From Spiroplasma phoeniceum (lineage in GTDB: Bacteria; Bacillota_I; Bacilli_A; Mycoplasmatales; Mycoplasmataceae): a stretch of 64,000 bases of DNA. The translations under genes were made by a program, and so were the position numbers. Where the stretch lies: contig CP110830.1 of NCBI GenBank assembly GCA_026239495.1, positions 806,001 to 870,000 of the forward strand, read 5' to 3'. How positions within the stretch are numbered: the stretch's first letter is position 1; each line of letters begins with the position of its first letter. This document shows positions 20,289-32,003 of this stretch, piece after piece. The notes below the pieces were generated by a model. That model saw nothing but the letters and a program-made list of their open reading frames with translations, did not search any database and had not been told where the DNA came from.

Positions 20289-20777
20289 TTATTCAATTAT
20301 ATAACACTCATTTTTATTTTCTTCACTAATTGGTTCATTAATAGATACTATTTTTAAGTCTAATGTTTCTAAAAATGCTTTGTCTTGTTTTAAAATATTA
20401 TTAATTAAAATATCTTTTTCATCAATCATTACATAACTAGTGCTATTATCTTGTACTGTTGTATTTTGTTGAATTTGTAATTTAAAGTTAAAATCACTAA
20501 TTTCATAACCTGTTATTTTAATATATTCATCTTTGTCAATAAAACCTATTTTAAAGCTATTTTGAGAGTAATTTAAGGTAGGTTTTTGCTTTGTATTAAG
20601 ATTATTAATTTTATAAATATATAATGTTATAGCGCGGTCTTCGGTGAATAATTGTTCTAAATCAGGGTCAATATATTGTGATTGATTAGCAAAATATAGC
20701 GGAATAATATCAATTGAATAATCAATTGGCTCATCATTTAATAATTGTGCTAACATTTTTTCAGATGGTTTTAACAT
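20289..20777 (-). CDS. Phage type 2 protein following the portal gene, displaced copy
   Basis: 162 aa, MLKPSEKMLAQLLNDEPIDY to NKNECYIIE. A second, broken copy lies at 40439-40702 immediately after the type 2 portal gene. Contains TEDRAITLYIYKINN and INNILKQDKAFLETL. Family not recognised; position after the portal suggests a head-completion or connector role. Here it is part of a fragment trapped between two IS copies inside the terminase gene. Confidence 0.5.
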   Translation of the reverse strand: MLKPSEKMLAQLLNDEPIDYSIDIIPLYFANQSQYIDPDLEQLFTEDRAITLYIYKINNLNTKQKPTLNYSQNSFKIGFIDKDEYIKITGYEISDFNFKLQIQQNTTVQDNSTSYVMIDEKDILINNILKQDKAFLETLDLKIVSINEPISEENKNECYIIE

Positions 20778-20979
20778 TATTATTGTTCTCCTTCTTCATT
20801 AGGAATATTGATAATACTTTCATTTTTTTTAGTTGTCTGTTTAAAGTAGCATTTACTGGTAAACGAACATCAACAATTAACTCATCAATATTTTTAATAT
20901 TGAATGTTATACTGTTTAAAATCGCATTATCATATTTAATTAATTTAATAATTAATTCGGTTAATTTAATCTCTCTAAT
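20778..20979 (-). pseudogene. C-terminal fragment of type 2 portal protein
   Basis: Reads YIREIKLTELIIKLIKYDNA, then NIDELIVDVRLPVNATLNRQ, matching the end of the portal gene at 39188-40439. A poly-A tract after LNRQLKK breaks the frame: one shift gives the likely true end NESIINIPNEEGEQ. The 5' part is cut by IS copy E. Confidence 0.65.
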
Positions 20980-22054
20980 ATACTTCTTGCATAATCTAAT
21001 CTAATTATTTTAAAATTCCTATAAAATATTTTTAAATTAAAATAGAAATTATAGGAGATTAAAATTATGAAATTTGATAAATTTAATTTTATTAATGATA
21101 AAGAATGATTAAGATTAACAGGAATAAAACAAGATATTTTTAATAAAATGTTAAATATTTTACAAGTAGCTGAAATAGAAAAATTTAAAAAAGGTGGCAA
21201 AACTAATAAATTATCACTAGAAAATCGGCTACTGATGACTTTATCGTATTGACGAGAATATCGGACTTATTTTCATCTTGCTAAAAGTTTTGATATTAGT
21301 GAATCTAGTTGTTGTTGCAATATCAAGTGAATTGAAGATATTTTAGTTAAACACTCTGATTTTCAAAAACTCGCTGGTAAAAAATCACTAATAAATGATT
21401 ATTTTAATGATAAAACTATTATTATTGATGTTACCGAAACCCCAATCCAACGCCCAAAAAAAGACAAAAATAATCTTATTCTGGTAAAAAGAAAAAACAC
21501 ACCATTAAAACAAAAGCAATTATTGAACAAGAAACCAAAAAAATTATTGCAACAAGTTTTTCGCTTGGAAAAAAACATGATTATGCTTTATTTAAAGAAT
21601 CAAAAATCGCAATTTTAAAAAATACCAAATTAATAGTTGATAGTGGTTATCAAGGAATTCAAAAAATTCACAATAATGTTCTAATACCTACAAAAAAAAA
21701 CAAAGAAAAACCCTTTAAATAAAGTACAAAAACAACGTAATAGAATAGTTTCAAAAATGAGAATTATTATTGAAAATATTTTTGCTATTCTTAAAAAATT
21801 TAAAATTATTACAGAAAAATATCGTAATCGAAGAAAACTATTTAGTTTAAGATTTAATTTAATTGCTTCAATTTATAATTTGCAGTTAGCATAGAAGATT
21901 TTTTTAAAATTAAAGAATTTAAATAATAAATTCATTTTTTTGTGGCAAAATATTAAATTTTTAAATAAAAAACATAATTAATTAAAATTATATTTTTATA
22001 TTAGTGTCTTTTTACAAATATTTGCAATTTTTTAATAGGTTATGCAAGAAGTCT
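20980..22054 (+). mobile_element. IS5-like element copy E
   Basis: 1075 bp; left end ATACTTCTTGC (G to T change at position 2), right end GGTTATGCAAGAAGTCT. The first frame starts at 21067 (MKFDKFNFINDKEWLRLTGI) and is open to the frameshift region; the second frame is broken by an extra A near 21,700. Its right border together with the right border of copy C bounds the insertion in the terminase gene. Confidence 0.8.
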
Positions 22055-22996
22055 AATTAATACATGTAACCCCGAAAGCTTAAAAAGATATATTGTTGGT
22101 TATTGTAATGAATTATTACCTTTTAATGAAGAAATAATGCGTAGTAAATATGAACAAATTAAATATATTGAAAAATGAAATATGAAGATTATTATTCATT
22201 ATTCTAGTTGAAGACTTAATTATGAATTACCACAAGATAAAGTTAATGAACAATTAAGATTAGAACAATTAGATATTGAAAGAGCAAGAGTATGAAGTTG
22301 AGGTTTACCAGGCAATACTAGTGGGTCAATCTTTGCAAGATATATTGATATTATGCAAGCAACAGATATTATTCAACCAACTAAATTATTATGTGGTGTT
22401 GACTTAGCAAATTCTACTAGTCCCAAAGGACATACAACAGCAGCGAGTTTTTGAATATATAATTCATTTGATAAAAAAGCCTATAAAGTTGCTGAATATA
22501 CACACTCAAATGCTACTCAACAATTTAAAGGACCATTAGAACAAGTTAAAGATATTTTAGAATTTTACAATAATCAATTAAACCAATATTTTAATTTAAT
22601 ACAACAAGGAATATCAATTAATGTTGATGATAGTGCTTATGCAACACTAGAAAGTTTAAATAGAGAAAAATATAATTATACTTTTGGTCAATACATGCAT
22701 TTTAGACCAGCACAAAAGCAGAAGTTTAAAATAAAACATCGTGTAGAAGCATTTACAATGTTAATAAATACTAATCAATTAAAATGATTATGAGAAAAAT
22801 GTCCTGTAAGTAAAATCCAATATGAATTAATTCAATGAGAAGATAAACCAGATACCAGAGAAGAACGAATGTTAGACTTATATGATGATACATTTGATAG
22901 TGATTTTTATGCATTACACTTTGAATTAATACCAATGGTTAAACATAATAATTCAGCAGATTATAAATTATGACAACAAAGGGAGTGAATAACTTA

Positions 22997-23275
22997 ATGA
23001 AAAAAGATATTTATGTAATACATAATGAGCGTGTAATAAATGCAAAAAGACCTTATATGTCTGTTTGTGGACAAGTAAAAAAAAGACTTTGTCAAGAATT
23101 AAAAAAAGATAATATTGCAATATATAAATTAAATTTATATAACGAATATATTAAAAAATATCAAAAAGTGAAAGTATGTGTACAAGTTTTATCAAATGAA
23201 CCAAATTTATTAACAGTAAATATTATTAATTATGCACTTATCTTAAAATTAAAGGAGCAAAATAACCATGAATAA
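22997..23275 (+). CDS. Phage type 1 conserved 92-aa protein (copy 1)
   Basis: MKKDIYVIHNERVINAKRPY onward, basic, no family recognised. The ATG overlaps the terminase stop (TAATG) and GGGAG lies 12 bases upstream; an in-frame ATG at 22970 is out of reach of that site and less likely. Its stop overlaps the portal start. The near-identical copy at 58362 shows it is conserved. Confidence 0.65.
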   Translation: MKKDIYVIHNERVINAKRPYMSVCGQVKKRLCQELKKDNIAIYKLNLYNEYIKKYQKVKVCVQVLSNEPNLLTVNIINYALILKLKEQNNHE

Positions 23276-24659
23276 TACTTTCCCTAGTTTACCAAACTTA
23301 AATGATATTAATAGTGTTTTAAAATTTTATAATTATGATTGAACAATTAATTTAGCAAATATTATTGCTCTTCATCAAATGCGATTAATAAATGGTAAAG
23401 ATATTTTATTTAAGTCTCATCGTAAAGACATTTTAGAAAAATTAAATTGATGATATGAAACTTATAAAATAAAAGAGAAATTAGATAAAAACGAATTAAC
23501 AGCAAGTTTAATCGGTAAAACTATCTTTGGTTTATTAGAAACTAGTGATGGCAATATTGATTTATGAATTAATCCATTTAACTTTACATCTCGTGTAAGT
23601 AAAATAAACGAAATTGAACAAGGTGCTGATATTTGATTAAATTATCATCAATCAGATAGTGGTTTTATTTTAAATTTAATTTGTACCAAAGATAAAATAG
23701 TTATTAAAGGTTGACCTAAAAATAATGAAGTAATTGTTGGTCAAAGTAAAACACAAATTAAAGATGATGTTAAACCTGTTTTAGTACAAGAATTTAAAAA
23801 CAAATTAGGTATAGTACCTTTCTGAGAAATGATTAATGAACCTAGTCCATTGTTTTTATCAACATCAACTACTTTAAATCCATGACCTACTATGGCAAAT
23901 TGTTATAAATTACAATTTGATTTAGAAGATAGTTTTAATATTAAATCAAAAGAAAGATATGCAAATCGTACGCACTGATATGGAATACTAAGTGATGATT
24001 TAATGACTGCTTATAACAAAGGTAATAAAAAAGTACTACAAGATGTATTTGATGATATTTTTGTTCAATCAAGTTCATCAACAGTAGATGGTCAATTATC
24101 CCAATCTTTACAAGTAGTACAAGGAACACCAAACTTAGAAACATATACTGAAGACCAAAAATCAATCATTGAGCAAGTATATTTAGCATGTCATTTTTCT
24201 AGTCCTTTTGGTGATAAATCAGATAATGACCAAAATAAAACACAGTCATTATTAACTAAAACAAAAGACTTAGAAAAACAAGCATATTTACAAGCATATC
24301 GTAAACAGTATTATACTAAAATGTTTGATACTGTTTTAAAATATTATGGTTTATGAGATGGCGCTAGTGAACGCCCTTATGGTTTTGATTTTGTTAGTGC
24401 TAGTTTAGTAGAGCAAATGCGACAAAATGAATTAATTACTGCTAGATTATATAATGGTACAATGGAACCAATACGAGCAATTACTGAATATGATAATATT
24501 GATGAATTAGAAGCAACAAAATATTTTGAAAAAGTAGAAAAATGACAAGATAAAATGCAAGCCAAAGAAATAGAACATAATAACAAATTACTAGAATATG
24601 ATGAAACTGGTAATAATCAAAATGCTTTACAAGGTAGAACAGAAATTAAGGAGAATTAA
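23268..24659 (+). CDS. Portal protein, phage type 1 (copy 1)
   Basis: 463 aa. Starts MNNTFPSLPNLNDINSVLKF, with AAGGAG upstream. Context (terS-terL-small gene-here-tail gene), length and layout fit a portal protein: an N-terminal segment with polar helices, a central beta-rich part (WLNYHQSDSGFILNLICTKD), and a long helical C-terminal part (KTKDLEKQAYLQAYRKQYYT) ending in an acidic coiled coil (YFEKVEKWQDKMQAKEIEHN). Portal rings form the DNA entry channel. No sequence motif proves this; it could be an upper-collar equivalent of short-tailed phages. Intact, and 95% or more like 58633-60024. Confidence 0.65.
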
Positions 24660-24662
24660 AAA

Positions 24663-27600
24663 ATGAGTAGAATTAACCCGGGTGTTATGGAAGAATTAAG
24701 AAGACAAGCCCATGATACTTTAATAGATATCAGAGAAAACATACGAAATAATAGACATTGAATGGTTTTTCCTTTTAATGTTTATAGTTCATATATTCCT
24801 GATACTGAAACAGGTTGAAAACCTAATAATGCTAAACCAAGTGATTATGGTAGTTATTCACGAATATTTGATAATATGGAAAGTACTATTGCACAATGAC
24901 AAGGTAGTTTAAAAATAGTCCAAAAATATAAAGGTGAAGAAATTAAAATATTAACGATTGATGATTTTAAAAATCAACCAATTAACTCAACAATATGAGC
25001 AAATAATGAAACGCCTTTTGGGATAAAATTAAAAGATGAAAATAGCAATGTTTATTGAAAATTAATTGATGGTGAAAACATTTATGATATTAATAAAATG
25101 TTAGAATACTTAAAGCAATATAAATTAAGTTATTTTATTAATAATGATAATAAAGCCGATAACTTTTATACAAAAGAAGTTAAAGTTGGTAAATATTGAG
25201 ATGCTTATATGATTGATGATAGAAGTTCAATCCAATTCGGTGAAGCTAAATTCGAACAAGTATTTACTCAACAATCAACTGAACGACAATATACTTTATT
25301 AATTTTAGATGAAGATGCCGATAAATTAAATATAAATGATTATTATAATTTTTATACTGTATTTAATGACCGTGGATTAAATATTGGTGGTGGTGATATT
25401 AATTCTGCACCCCAAGATAGACAATGATTATATCCTTCAAATGTTATTAATTATTATTCACCTTATGATGGTAGTTTTTTATGACAAGAAATTACATTTT
25501 CAAGTATTAATGACAAAATTAGTAATAGTGGTTTATCAGTAAGACAATTTATTCAGACCAGCGCTCCTGGTGAAGGTTATTGTTTTCCTAAAATAACTTA
25601 TGATGAAAAACTAAATAAAGGTATTGTTGAATTAGATGAGATTTTATTAAAAGACCCCGGTGTTCGTGCAATGGCAGTTAAATTTTATGGTAATCCAATC
25701 TTTTTTGATATGCCGGTAATTGGGCGACCAATTATTAAAGGTCAATTTAATAAAAAAGTAATGAATTCAAGAGACTTATTAATGTATAATATGTTTCCTG
25801 CGCCACCTGATAAAATAAATACTTATGCATCACCCGAAGTAAGTTGATATAACATTCAAGGGGTACAACCAACTATGATAACAGGTTATGAAGATTGAAA
25901 AAAAGATATGGAAAGTAGATATGACTTTTGAAAACAGAAAAATAGTGAAGGTATTGCTATAACCGACCCCACTACTACATCATTATCCAATTCTACTGTT
26001 GGTAGATATGTTTATAAAGAAGATAAAGATTCTAAATTTTACTGGTCTAAAGATTGAATGATTACTCCACCTGAAAAAGTAAAAATAAAAAATGAAGATG
26101 TTAATAATATCATTAGCACCCAAGCATCATCATATTTTAGAAGAAAAGATGAATTTGGCAATACTGTTGGTAGTGTTCAAATTGAATATAATAAAATGGG
26201 TGCATGTAATGTTTGAGATATTTTAAATATGAATAATTTTATTAACCGTCAAATAACTGTATTACCTTTAAAACTATACTCAAAAGTTAATATTTAATCC
26301 TTTTACTATTCCGGGCGGTGTTGGTAAATTCTTAAACTTTATTTCGTTTGGTATTCCATGAGGATGAGTAATTAATCAAGATGAAAGATCATGACCTAAT
26401 TTTCAATGACTTAATGGCTTTATGAGTGCTAATATTTATAGTTTTTATAATGATGCATTTTGGGGTGATAATTCAAAAGGTAAAGGTTATTTACCATTTG
26501 AAATATTTAGAGAACAAGGAAATGATAAAGTTGGCGCTATTTTTGGAGCAAATGCTGCTAGTTTAGGTTTTACAACTTTATTAACAGATAAATGCAAAGG
26601 TACTGTTTTAACTAAAAATGGTTTACCAACACACGAGATAGTTTATTCAACTTATAATTTAAAACAATTAAATGAAAAAACTAACCGAGTTTATTTAATT
26701 AACGAACAAACTAAAGCAGTAGATGCACAAACACCAGTTAGTGATAGTGAAGAAGATAATGATTGTGAATTCTTACAAACACTAGACGGAACAAATTGTA
26801 GTTATATAATTGATATGTTTTCAATTCAAGCCTTATATAAAGGTAATTTTGAAATTATCTTTTATGCCGATAACCCATATACCAATAATGAAGAAGATTA
26901 TTTAAAATTATCAGTATGAAGTTTCAGAGGTAAAACAAAAAGTACATTAAATAATTATTTACGCGATATGACAACTAACTATAAAACTAGTTTCTTATTA
27001 CCACATTATTATGAAATACCAACATTTAATTATCCTAAGTATGTTCTCCCGCCAGTTCCATATAATTATCAACCATATACCAAAGATATCTGAGATGCTA
27101 ATACAATTCAGCCATTAAAAACTAAAATTATAGCACCAGCACAATGTACCGCAACCATTTCTTTTATTTGAAAAAAAGACTGAATTAATTTATTTAATAA
27201 TAATTATTATGATGCTTATTATGAAACTAAAATTAATTTAAGACAAATTGACCCAACAATTCAAAGTATAGATAAATTTATTAGCTCTTATAAAACAATA
27301 GAAATAAGTAATCTTAATAATTTACAAGTTAGTTGTTTTAAACCTGATATAGAACGATTTATTAAAGATAGAAATATTAATATTCTGGGCGGTTATTCTA
27401 CTTGTGAAAATAATCTCGGTTGGTTTTCTAACGGAAAATTAAAATTTAATGGTGAAGCACAAAAAGATGATGTTAATTTTGATAATACAATAACTTTATA
27501 TACTGATAATATAAAAAATGATATTCAAATATTTGCGACTGCTTATACTAATGGTTTACCAAGTGATAGTTATCAAAATCGTTATTCTCTTACTAAAAAT

Positions 27601-27891
27601 TGTGATCTTACTTTTTTATTACAAACAACAAAATTATCTGATAATGATGATAATAAAATTAAAGAAACATATTTACAAGCATATTACACAGATGATATGA
27701 AATTAAAAGTTATATTTACAAAAGTGGTTCGTCCTGATTTTTCATTTTATTATTCAGATATGCCAGTTGTACGACTTTATAAATATTTTGGTAATGATGA
27801 AGATATAATTATAGATTTAAATGCTTTAGGTGTATTAAATATGGCAAATAATAGTGATAACCCTGTTCAAATTACAATGAAACCAAGGTAA
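24663..27891 (+). pseudogene. Giant tail/collar-like protein, phage type 1 (copy 1), frameshifted
   Basis: Homologue of the intact 1071-aa gene at 60028-63243. Copy 1 carries one extra A in the run at 26270-26273, so the frame ends at about 26,297 (LPLKLYSKVNI) and the remaining 530 residues lie in another frame starting near GGVGKFLNFISFGIPW. The N-terminal half (INPGVMEELRRQ, APGEGYCFP, FFDMPVIGRPIIKG) is almost unchanged; the C-terminal third (after residue 780) differs clearly from copy 2, suggesting a variable distal domain. Confidence 0.7.
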
Positions 27892-27896
27892 AAAAT

Positions 27897-27924
27897 AAAA
27901 AGAGATTTAATTATCTCTTTTTTT
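27897..27924. terminator. Bidirectional terminator
   Basis: AAAAAGAGAT pairs with ATCTCTTTTT around TTAATT. It serves the phage operon on plus and the lipoprotein operon on minus, and recurs at 63,242-63,270. Confidence 0.8.
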
Positions 27925-28435
27925 ATTCTCCTTTAATTTTTATATTACCATTATCATCAATAATTAAATCAAGCTCTTTAATATCTAAATTTCAACGATA
28001 AACAAATTTAAAATAATTACTATTTATTTCTCATCATTTACTAGGCTCATAAGTAAAATCATATCTATTTATAACTAAACCTTTTGGGGAAACAAATAAA
28101 TCATGTTCTTTATAATGATCAAGTTTTCTTTTTAATGAAATAGAATTTAAATCTATATTGTTATTAAATTTAGTTAAAAATCAATCATTATTTTCATCAC
28201 CACGCCATACTACATAATATCAATTTTTATCAACCGTATTAAATGGTTTTTCTTGTGGTGCTATTCATTCTAAGTTGTTTTTAATATTTTCATCAGTTGT
28301 ATCTATTTGGTGTTCTTTTTTTAGTTTTTCTAATTCTTCTTTTGTATATTCTTGTGGTTTATTACAAGAAACTAAACTTGTTGTACTTGTTCCAATTAAA
28401 GTGATTGTTCCCAAAAGGCTCAATATATTTTTCAT
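27923..28435 (-). CDS. Lipoprotein of secreted peptidase cassette
   Basis: 170 aa. The leader MKNILSLLGTITLIGTSTTS leads to lipobox LVSC (Cys24). The mature part begins NKPQEYTKEELEKLKKEHQI, a short charged helix, then NLEWIAPQEKPFN and NWYYVVWRGDENNDWFLTKF. Second gene of an operon after the C39-like peptidase gene (21-bp gap). Related to 14172-14675 and 63268-63777, which accompany other effectors, so the lipoprotein is the constant and the effector the variable part. The NKWYF-type motif also occurs in the plectrovirus attachment protein. Function unknown. Confidence 0.75.
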
Positions 28436-28456
28436 TAAATTTTTTTTATATTATTT

Positions 28457-29806
28457 TTAAACTAAATAAATATATTTTGTTGGATCATTATCATATTTTT
28501 TTTCATCATTAATTACAATTTCAATTTTATTATAATTTTTATTTTTTGTTAGTTCAATAGTTTTATTATGAAAATATGAATAATTTTTTATTATGTAATC
28601 AGTTAAATGACTAATATCACTTTCTTTTGTTCCACCTCAAACTTTATTTTCTCACTTTATATTTTCAAATAAATTTTTCAAATAAATTTTAAAATTATTT
28701 AAATTATTATTTGAAAAAAAATTAATTATTCCAACAGATGTTTTTCTTGAAATCTTTAATGAAGTATTAATTGTTGTAATATTAGAATAATAACCATTTA
28801 TAATGTCATTTTCATCATAAATTGGGTTTGAAATTTCTGGATTTAAACAAAATTCATTTATATCTCTTTTTACTATTTTATTTAATTTATCAACAGCACA
28901 CACAGAACATATATTTCCACTTAAATCTAATAAATTAAAATCAGAAATTAAAGTTTGCATAGGTTCTATTTGGATTGGATCTGGAATTTGTGTTTGAATT
29001 GCTGGATTTGGATTATAAGAAAATATATGATTTAAATTTCTTCTTAAAAATAAAGTATGTAATCCAAATGAGTCTATTGTATAATAATTTCCATCCGCAG
29101 GGTCCATATATGTAAAATCATAAATTGGTTGTGTGTTATTTTGATCAAAATAATGGCTAAATTGATATCCTGTTATTACAATATAATGATTATAACTTGT
29201 ATTATTTCATGGGTTTATTGATGAAAATCCCGATATTACAGGAGTATTATTTTCTAAACTAGTTTGAACTAATGATTGAAATTGACGAGTATTAATAAGT
29301 GAATTATAAGTTAATCATGTTGATGAATATAATCTTTGATTATTTAAATTATTATCTAAAATTAAATTATTAAGTGGTGTTAATAAATTACTAGGTGACG
29401 TTCCAATACCTTGGTTTTGGTTTTCAACATTATGAGTTTGAAACAAATCTGCTAAATATTGTTGAAAACTTGCATATTGATGTGGCCTTTCTTGATTTAC
29501 AGTATTAAGTAAATTATTTGTATTTAGTCCAAAATATCTTAAAACTGTTTCTACAGATGCTGGCCCACAATATTGTGTTCCTTCTTGTTTTACACTTTGA
29601 ACATTTAAATGATTACTATTATTATTATTTTGTCTTTTATATCTATTTAAAATTTCTAAATTATTTATTTGTTTATAATTAATGTCATTATTAATGTCGT
29701 TATTTTTGATATTTTCTTCTTTTTGATAAGGACTAGCGGCAATTGTTGTTGGTATAGCACTTCCACTAATAGTTAATACACTTAATAAACTAAGTAATTT
29801 TTTCAT
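28457..29806 (-). CDS. Secreted C39-like cysteine peptidase with extra C-terminal domain
   Basis: 449 aa. The signal peptide MKKLLSLLSVLTISGSAIPT and ASPYQKEE pro-region are shared with the RIP, as is a basic R-Y-K-R site (residues 55-58). VKQEGTQYCGPASVETVLRY carries the likely nucleophile Cys80, NHYIVITGYQ the His (207) and MDPADGN the Asp (235), the order of the C39-like papain fold. Residues 260-449 form a further domain ending NYSYFHNKTIELTKNKNYNK; a relative of this tail occurs in the effector at 63782-64000. Substrate unknown; export and company of a RIP suggest a host or competitor target. The gene is intact, AGGAG precedes ATG and a 17-bp-spaced promoter lies upstream. Confidence 0.75.
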
Positions 29807-29858
29807 ACTTTTTTTCTCCTTTTATTAATCTTGAAACTTTTTATCAAGATTTACCATC

Positions 29859-29887
29859 ATTATATATATATATATATATATATACAA
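29859..29887 (-). promoter_or_regulatory. (TA)n-spaced promoter of the peptidase operon
   Basis: On the minus strand TTGTAT (29887-29882) and TATAAT (29864-29859) are separated by exactly 17 bp consisting only of TA repeats. The pair matches sigma-70 boxes with optimal spacing. The start codon lies about 50 bases downstream. Confidence 0.75.
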
Positions 29888-30149
29888 GAAAAATTAGAAA
29901 TTATTTAAAACTTTTATCTTTTAAAATAACTCTTATGACGCGTTTTAAGGGCTAAATTAGAAATGAAATATAATAATATTATATGTTTTGCTTGTTTATT
30001 GTGTGTAATTGTTTAGTATTAGTTTATAAAAAGTATTGTAATTATAAAATATTAGTATATAATTAATTTATAGGTTTAATCTTTTTCCGTAAAAAAGAGT
30101 TATGCTGACTTGTTAATCGGACAAGGATAAAAAAAGAGAGGTTTATAAA
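29888..30149. other. Divergent intergenic region
   Basis: Separates the minus-strand peptidase operon from the plus-strand scaffold/capsid genes. It contains AT-rich sequence and a GAGAGG ribosome site at 30136-30141 for the scaffold gene; no other gene seen. Confidence 0.4.
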
Positions 30150-30611
30150 ATGGCACTTACAAAAGAACAATTAATAGAACAAGGTTTAAGTGAAGAGATT
30201 GCTGAAAATATCTTAAATCAGTTTAATAATTAAGCAAAGCAAATTAGAGAAAGTGTGCAAAAACGCGAAGATGTTATATCAAAAGAAGACTTTATTAAAT
30301 TATCTAATGAATTAGATGAATTAAAAGCATTTAAAGATGTTCCATCCACTAAAATTGAAGATATTAAAACTAATTTAAATAAAGTTAGTGGTAATTCTTT
30401 ATCTGAAAAAATGCAAACTTTAAAAGAATTAAAACCTGATTTTTTTGTTGAAGAACAACAATCAATTTCGCCAACTAATTTTATTAAAGATATGATTGAA
30501 AAATCTACTGAAAATAAAAATGATGAAATTGAAACTATTAAAGAAAAAGGAGCATATACTCCTGAGGAAATTAAAAAATTAACTGATTATACACTTAAAA
30601 ACCTTAGATAA
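30150..30611 (+). pseudogene. Phage scaffold protein, stop after 27 codons
   Basis: MALTKEQLIEQGLSEEIAEN, TAA at 30231, then AKQIRESVQKREDVISKEDF onward to TDYTLKNLR. Highly charged, helical, just upstream of a capsid gene: the profile of scaffold proteins, which template capsid assembly. The N-terminal LTKEQLIEQGLSEEIA pattern is common in Gram-positive phage scaffolds. Translation could restart downstream at 30255 (TTG/GTG-like), but this is unsure. Confidence 0.6.
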
Positions 30612-30626
30612 TAAGGAGTGAAAATT

Positions 30627-31997
30627 ATGGCAACAATTAATTTGCCACAAGTACCTTTTACATTACGAGGTAACACAACAAACCAAAAAGCGTATGTTGA
30701 TATGGTTAATTCTTTATTGCGTGGACCTTTATATAATGAATATGCAAGTATTATGCAGTATGCAACAGCAACCGCAGAACAAGTTGCTTGATTACCAAAT
30801 GCAGGACAAGCATTATATAATTTAACTCATCGTGTAGTATGACAATATGATTATTCATTACCAAATGGCGGAACAACTCAAACAATGGGTTTAACAAGAA
30901 TTCCAGTTCCTATTGATAAAAGATTTAATTTAAAATTAATGAATGAGGCTTTTGACTTAGCATTAATAGAACAAAATATTAAAAATGGTGTTATTGCCGA
31001 TGCTATTTCTAGTGTTGTACATAATAAATTTGTTAATTTAGAATGTGAATTAATTCAGGGGATTTATGATTATTGTTTAGCAGATGGTCAGTATGAAGTA
31101 ATTCCATTTCGTAGTTATACAGCTGAAAATGCTGATGATGCAAATAAAGCATTCTTTATATTAAATGAAACTTTGATTGAATTAACAAATCAAATTAGTA
31201 ATTTATATTTTGGTTTGCCAACCGATAAAATGTTTATGGTTTTAGGTCGAAGAGCCTATTTAGGATTAACACCTGCTTATTTAAAAGTAATTGGTTCACA
31301 AGCCCAATTAAAAGCGATGGTTAATGGTGAATTATATGAAAATACAGCAATGGGTATTCCTGTATCAAAAAGCTTTCATTTAGAAAAAACATATACAAAA
31401 GGACAAGTTAATCGTGATAAAGGATATAATTTTACTAATGTAAATGGTTTGATTATTAATAAACAAGTTTGAGCATATCCAATTAATATGGATACTATTC
31501 AACAAGTTTTAGATAATGATACTGCTAACCCTAAATGAATTGGTAAAGTTCAATATGCAACACCAACTATTTTATATCCAAAAACATGTAAAATTATTTT
31601 AGAAAAACAACCAACACAAGATGAAATTAATACTGCTAAAAATAATCTTAATAAAACATTTAGAGTACCAGTTGATTATGTAATCACTGCACCAACACCA
31701 AGTAAAATAGATATTAGTAAAATTAATAAAATAGATAAACCAACTATTCATGTTGCAGAACCAACACAAACAACAGCCGAACAGTTAAAACCACAATTTA
31801 AAGCTGTTGTTTTAAAAGCAGTAAAAGCCGTAGATAGTTCTTTAACCGAAAGTGATTTTTATTACTTTATTGAAAGCAAAGGTTAAGATTGACCAATTAA
31901 TATTACAAATGATAAAACTGTTGAAGTTCAAATTGAAGGTAAAAACAACGCTAGTGGTCAAACAAATCCGATTGATGTAGTAATTAAAAATTCTTAA
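30627..31997 (+). CDS. Major capsid protein type B with spiralin-like C-terminal domain, one stop near the end
   Basis: 456 codons, MATINLPQVPFTLRGNTTNQ, behind a scaffold gene with AAGGAG spacing. The body (to about residue 345) differs from the capsid protein at 45052, but from KIDISKINK to the end it matches the capsid fragment at 35214-35776. That tail (AEQLKPQFKAVVLKAVKAVD, ...SDF..., NITNDKTVEVQIEGKNN) resembles a repeat unit of the spiroplasma surface lipoprotein spiralin (xADPKQVT..L...VL.A....SDF....DVKVTVKAK). TAA replaces GAA at codon 420 within the tail, leaving the body intact. Assigned as capsid by position. Confidence 0.6.
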
Positions 31998-32003
31998 TAA
32001 ACA

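Larger units (their letters stand above)
17104..22997 (+). pseudogene. Large terminase subunit (phage type 1, copy 1), nonsense codon plus 4.4-kb insertion
   Basis: Coding parts are 17104-17624 and 22055-22997. Codon 10 is TAA where copy 2 has GAA. The ATPase part shows GTRYSGKTISNIKM (Walker A variant) and KLVIDWREECDQ (Walker B-like); the nuclease part begins LLCGVDLANSTSPKGHTTAAS. The insertion lies after YQNKITI and duplicates AAT at both ends; removing 17625-22057 restores the sequence of copy 2. It packages DNA in intact relatives. The gene ends in the ATG of the next gene. Confidence 0.8.

Noticed and set aside
22970..22996. Upstream ATG (MTTKGVNNL) for the 92-aa phage gene
   Set aside because: In frame, but the ribosome site GGGAG lies downstream of it and the ATG at 22997 overlaps the terminase stop in both copies.
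23941..24586. Minus-strand ORFs inside both portal genes (also 59306, 59742)
   Set aside because: Conserved only because the portal gene is duplicated; no start signals and Leu-rich antisense composition.
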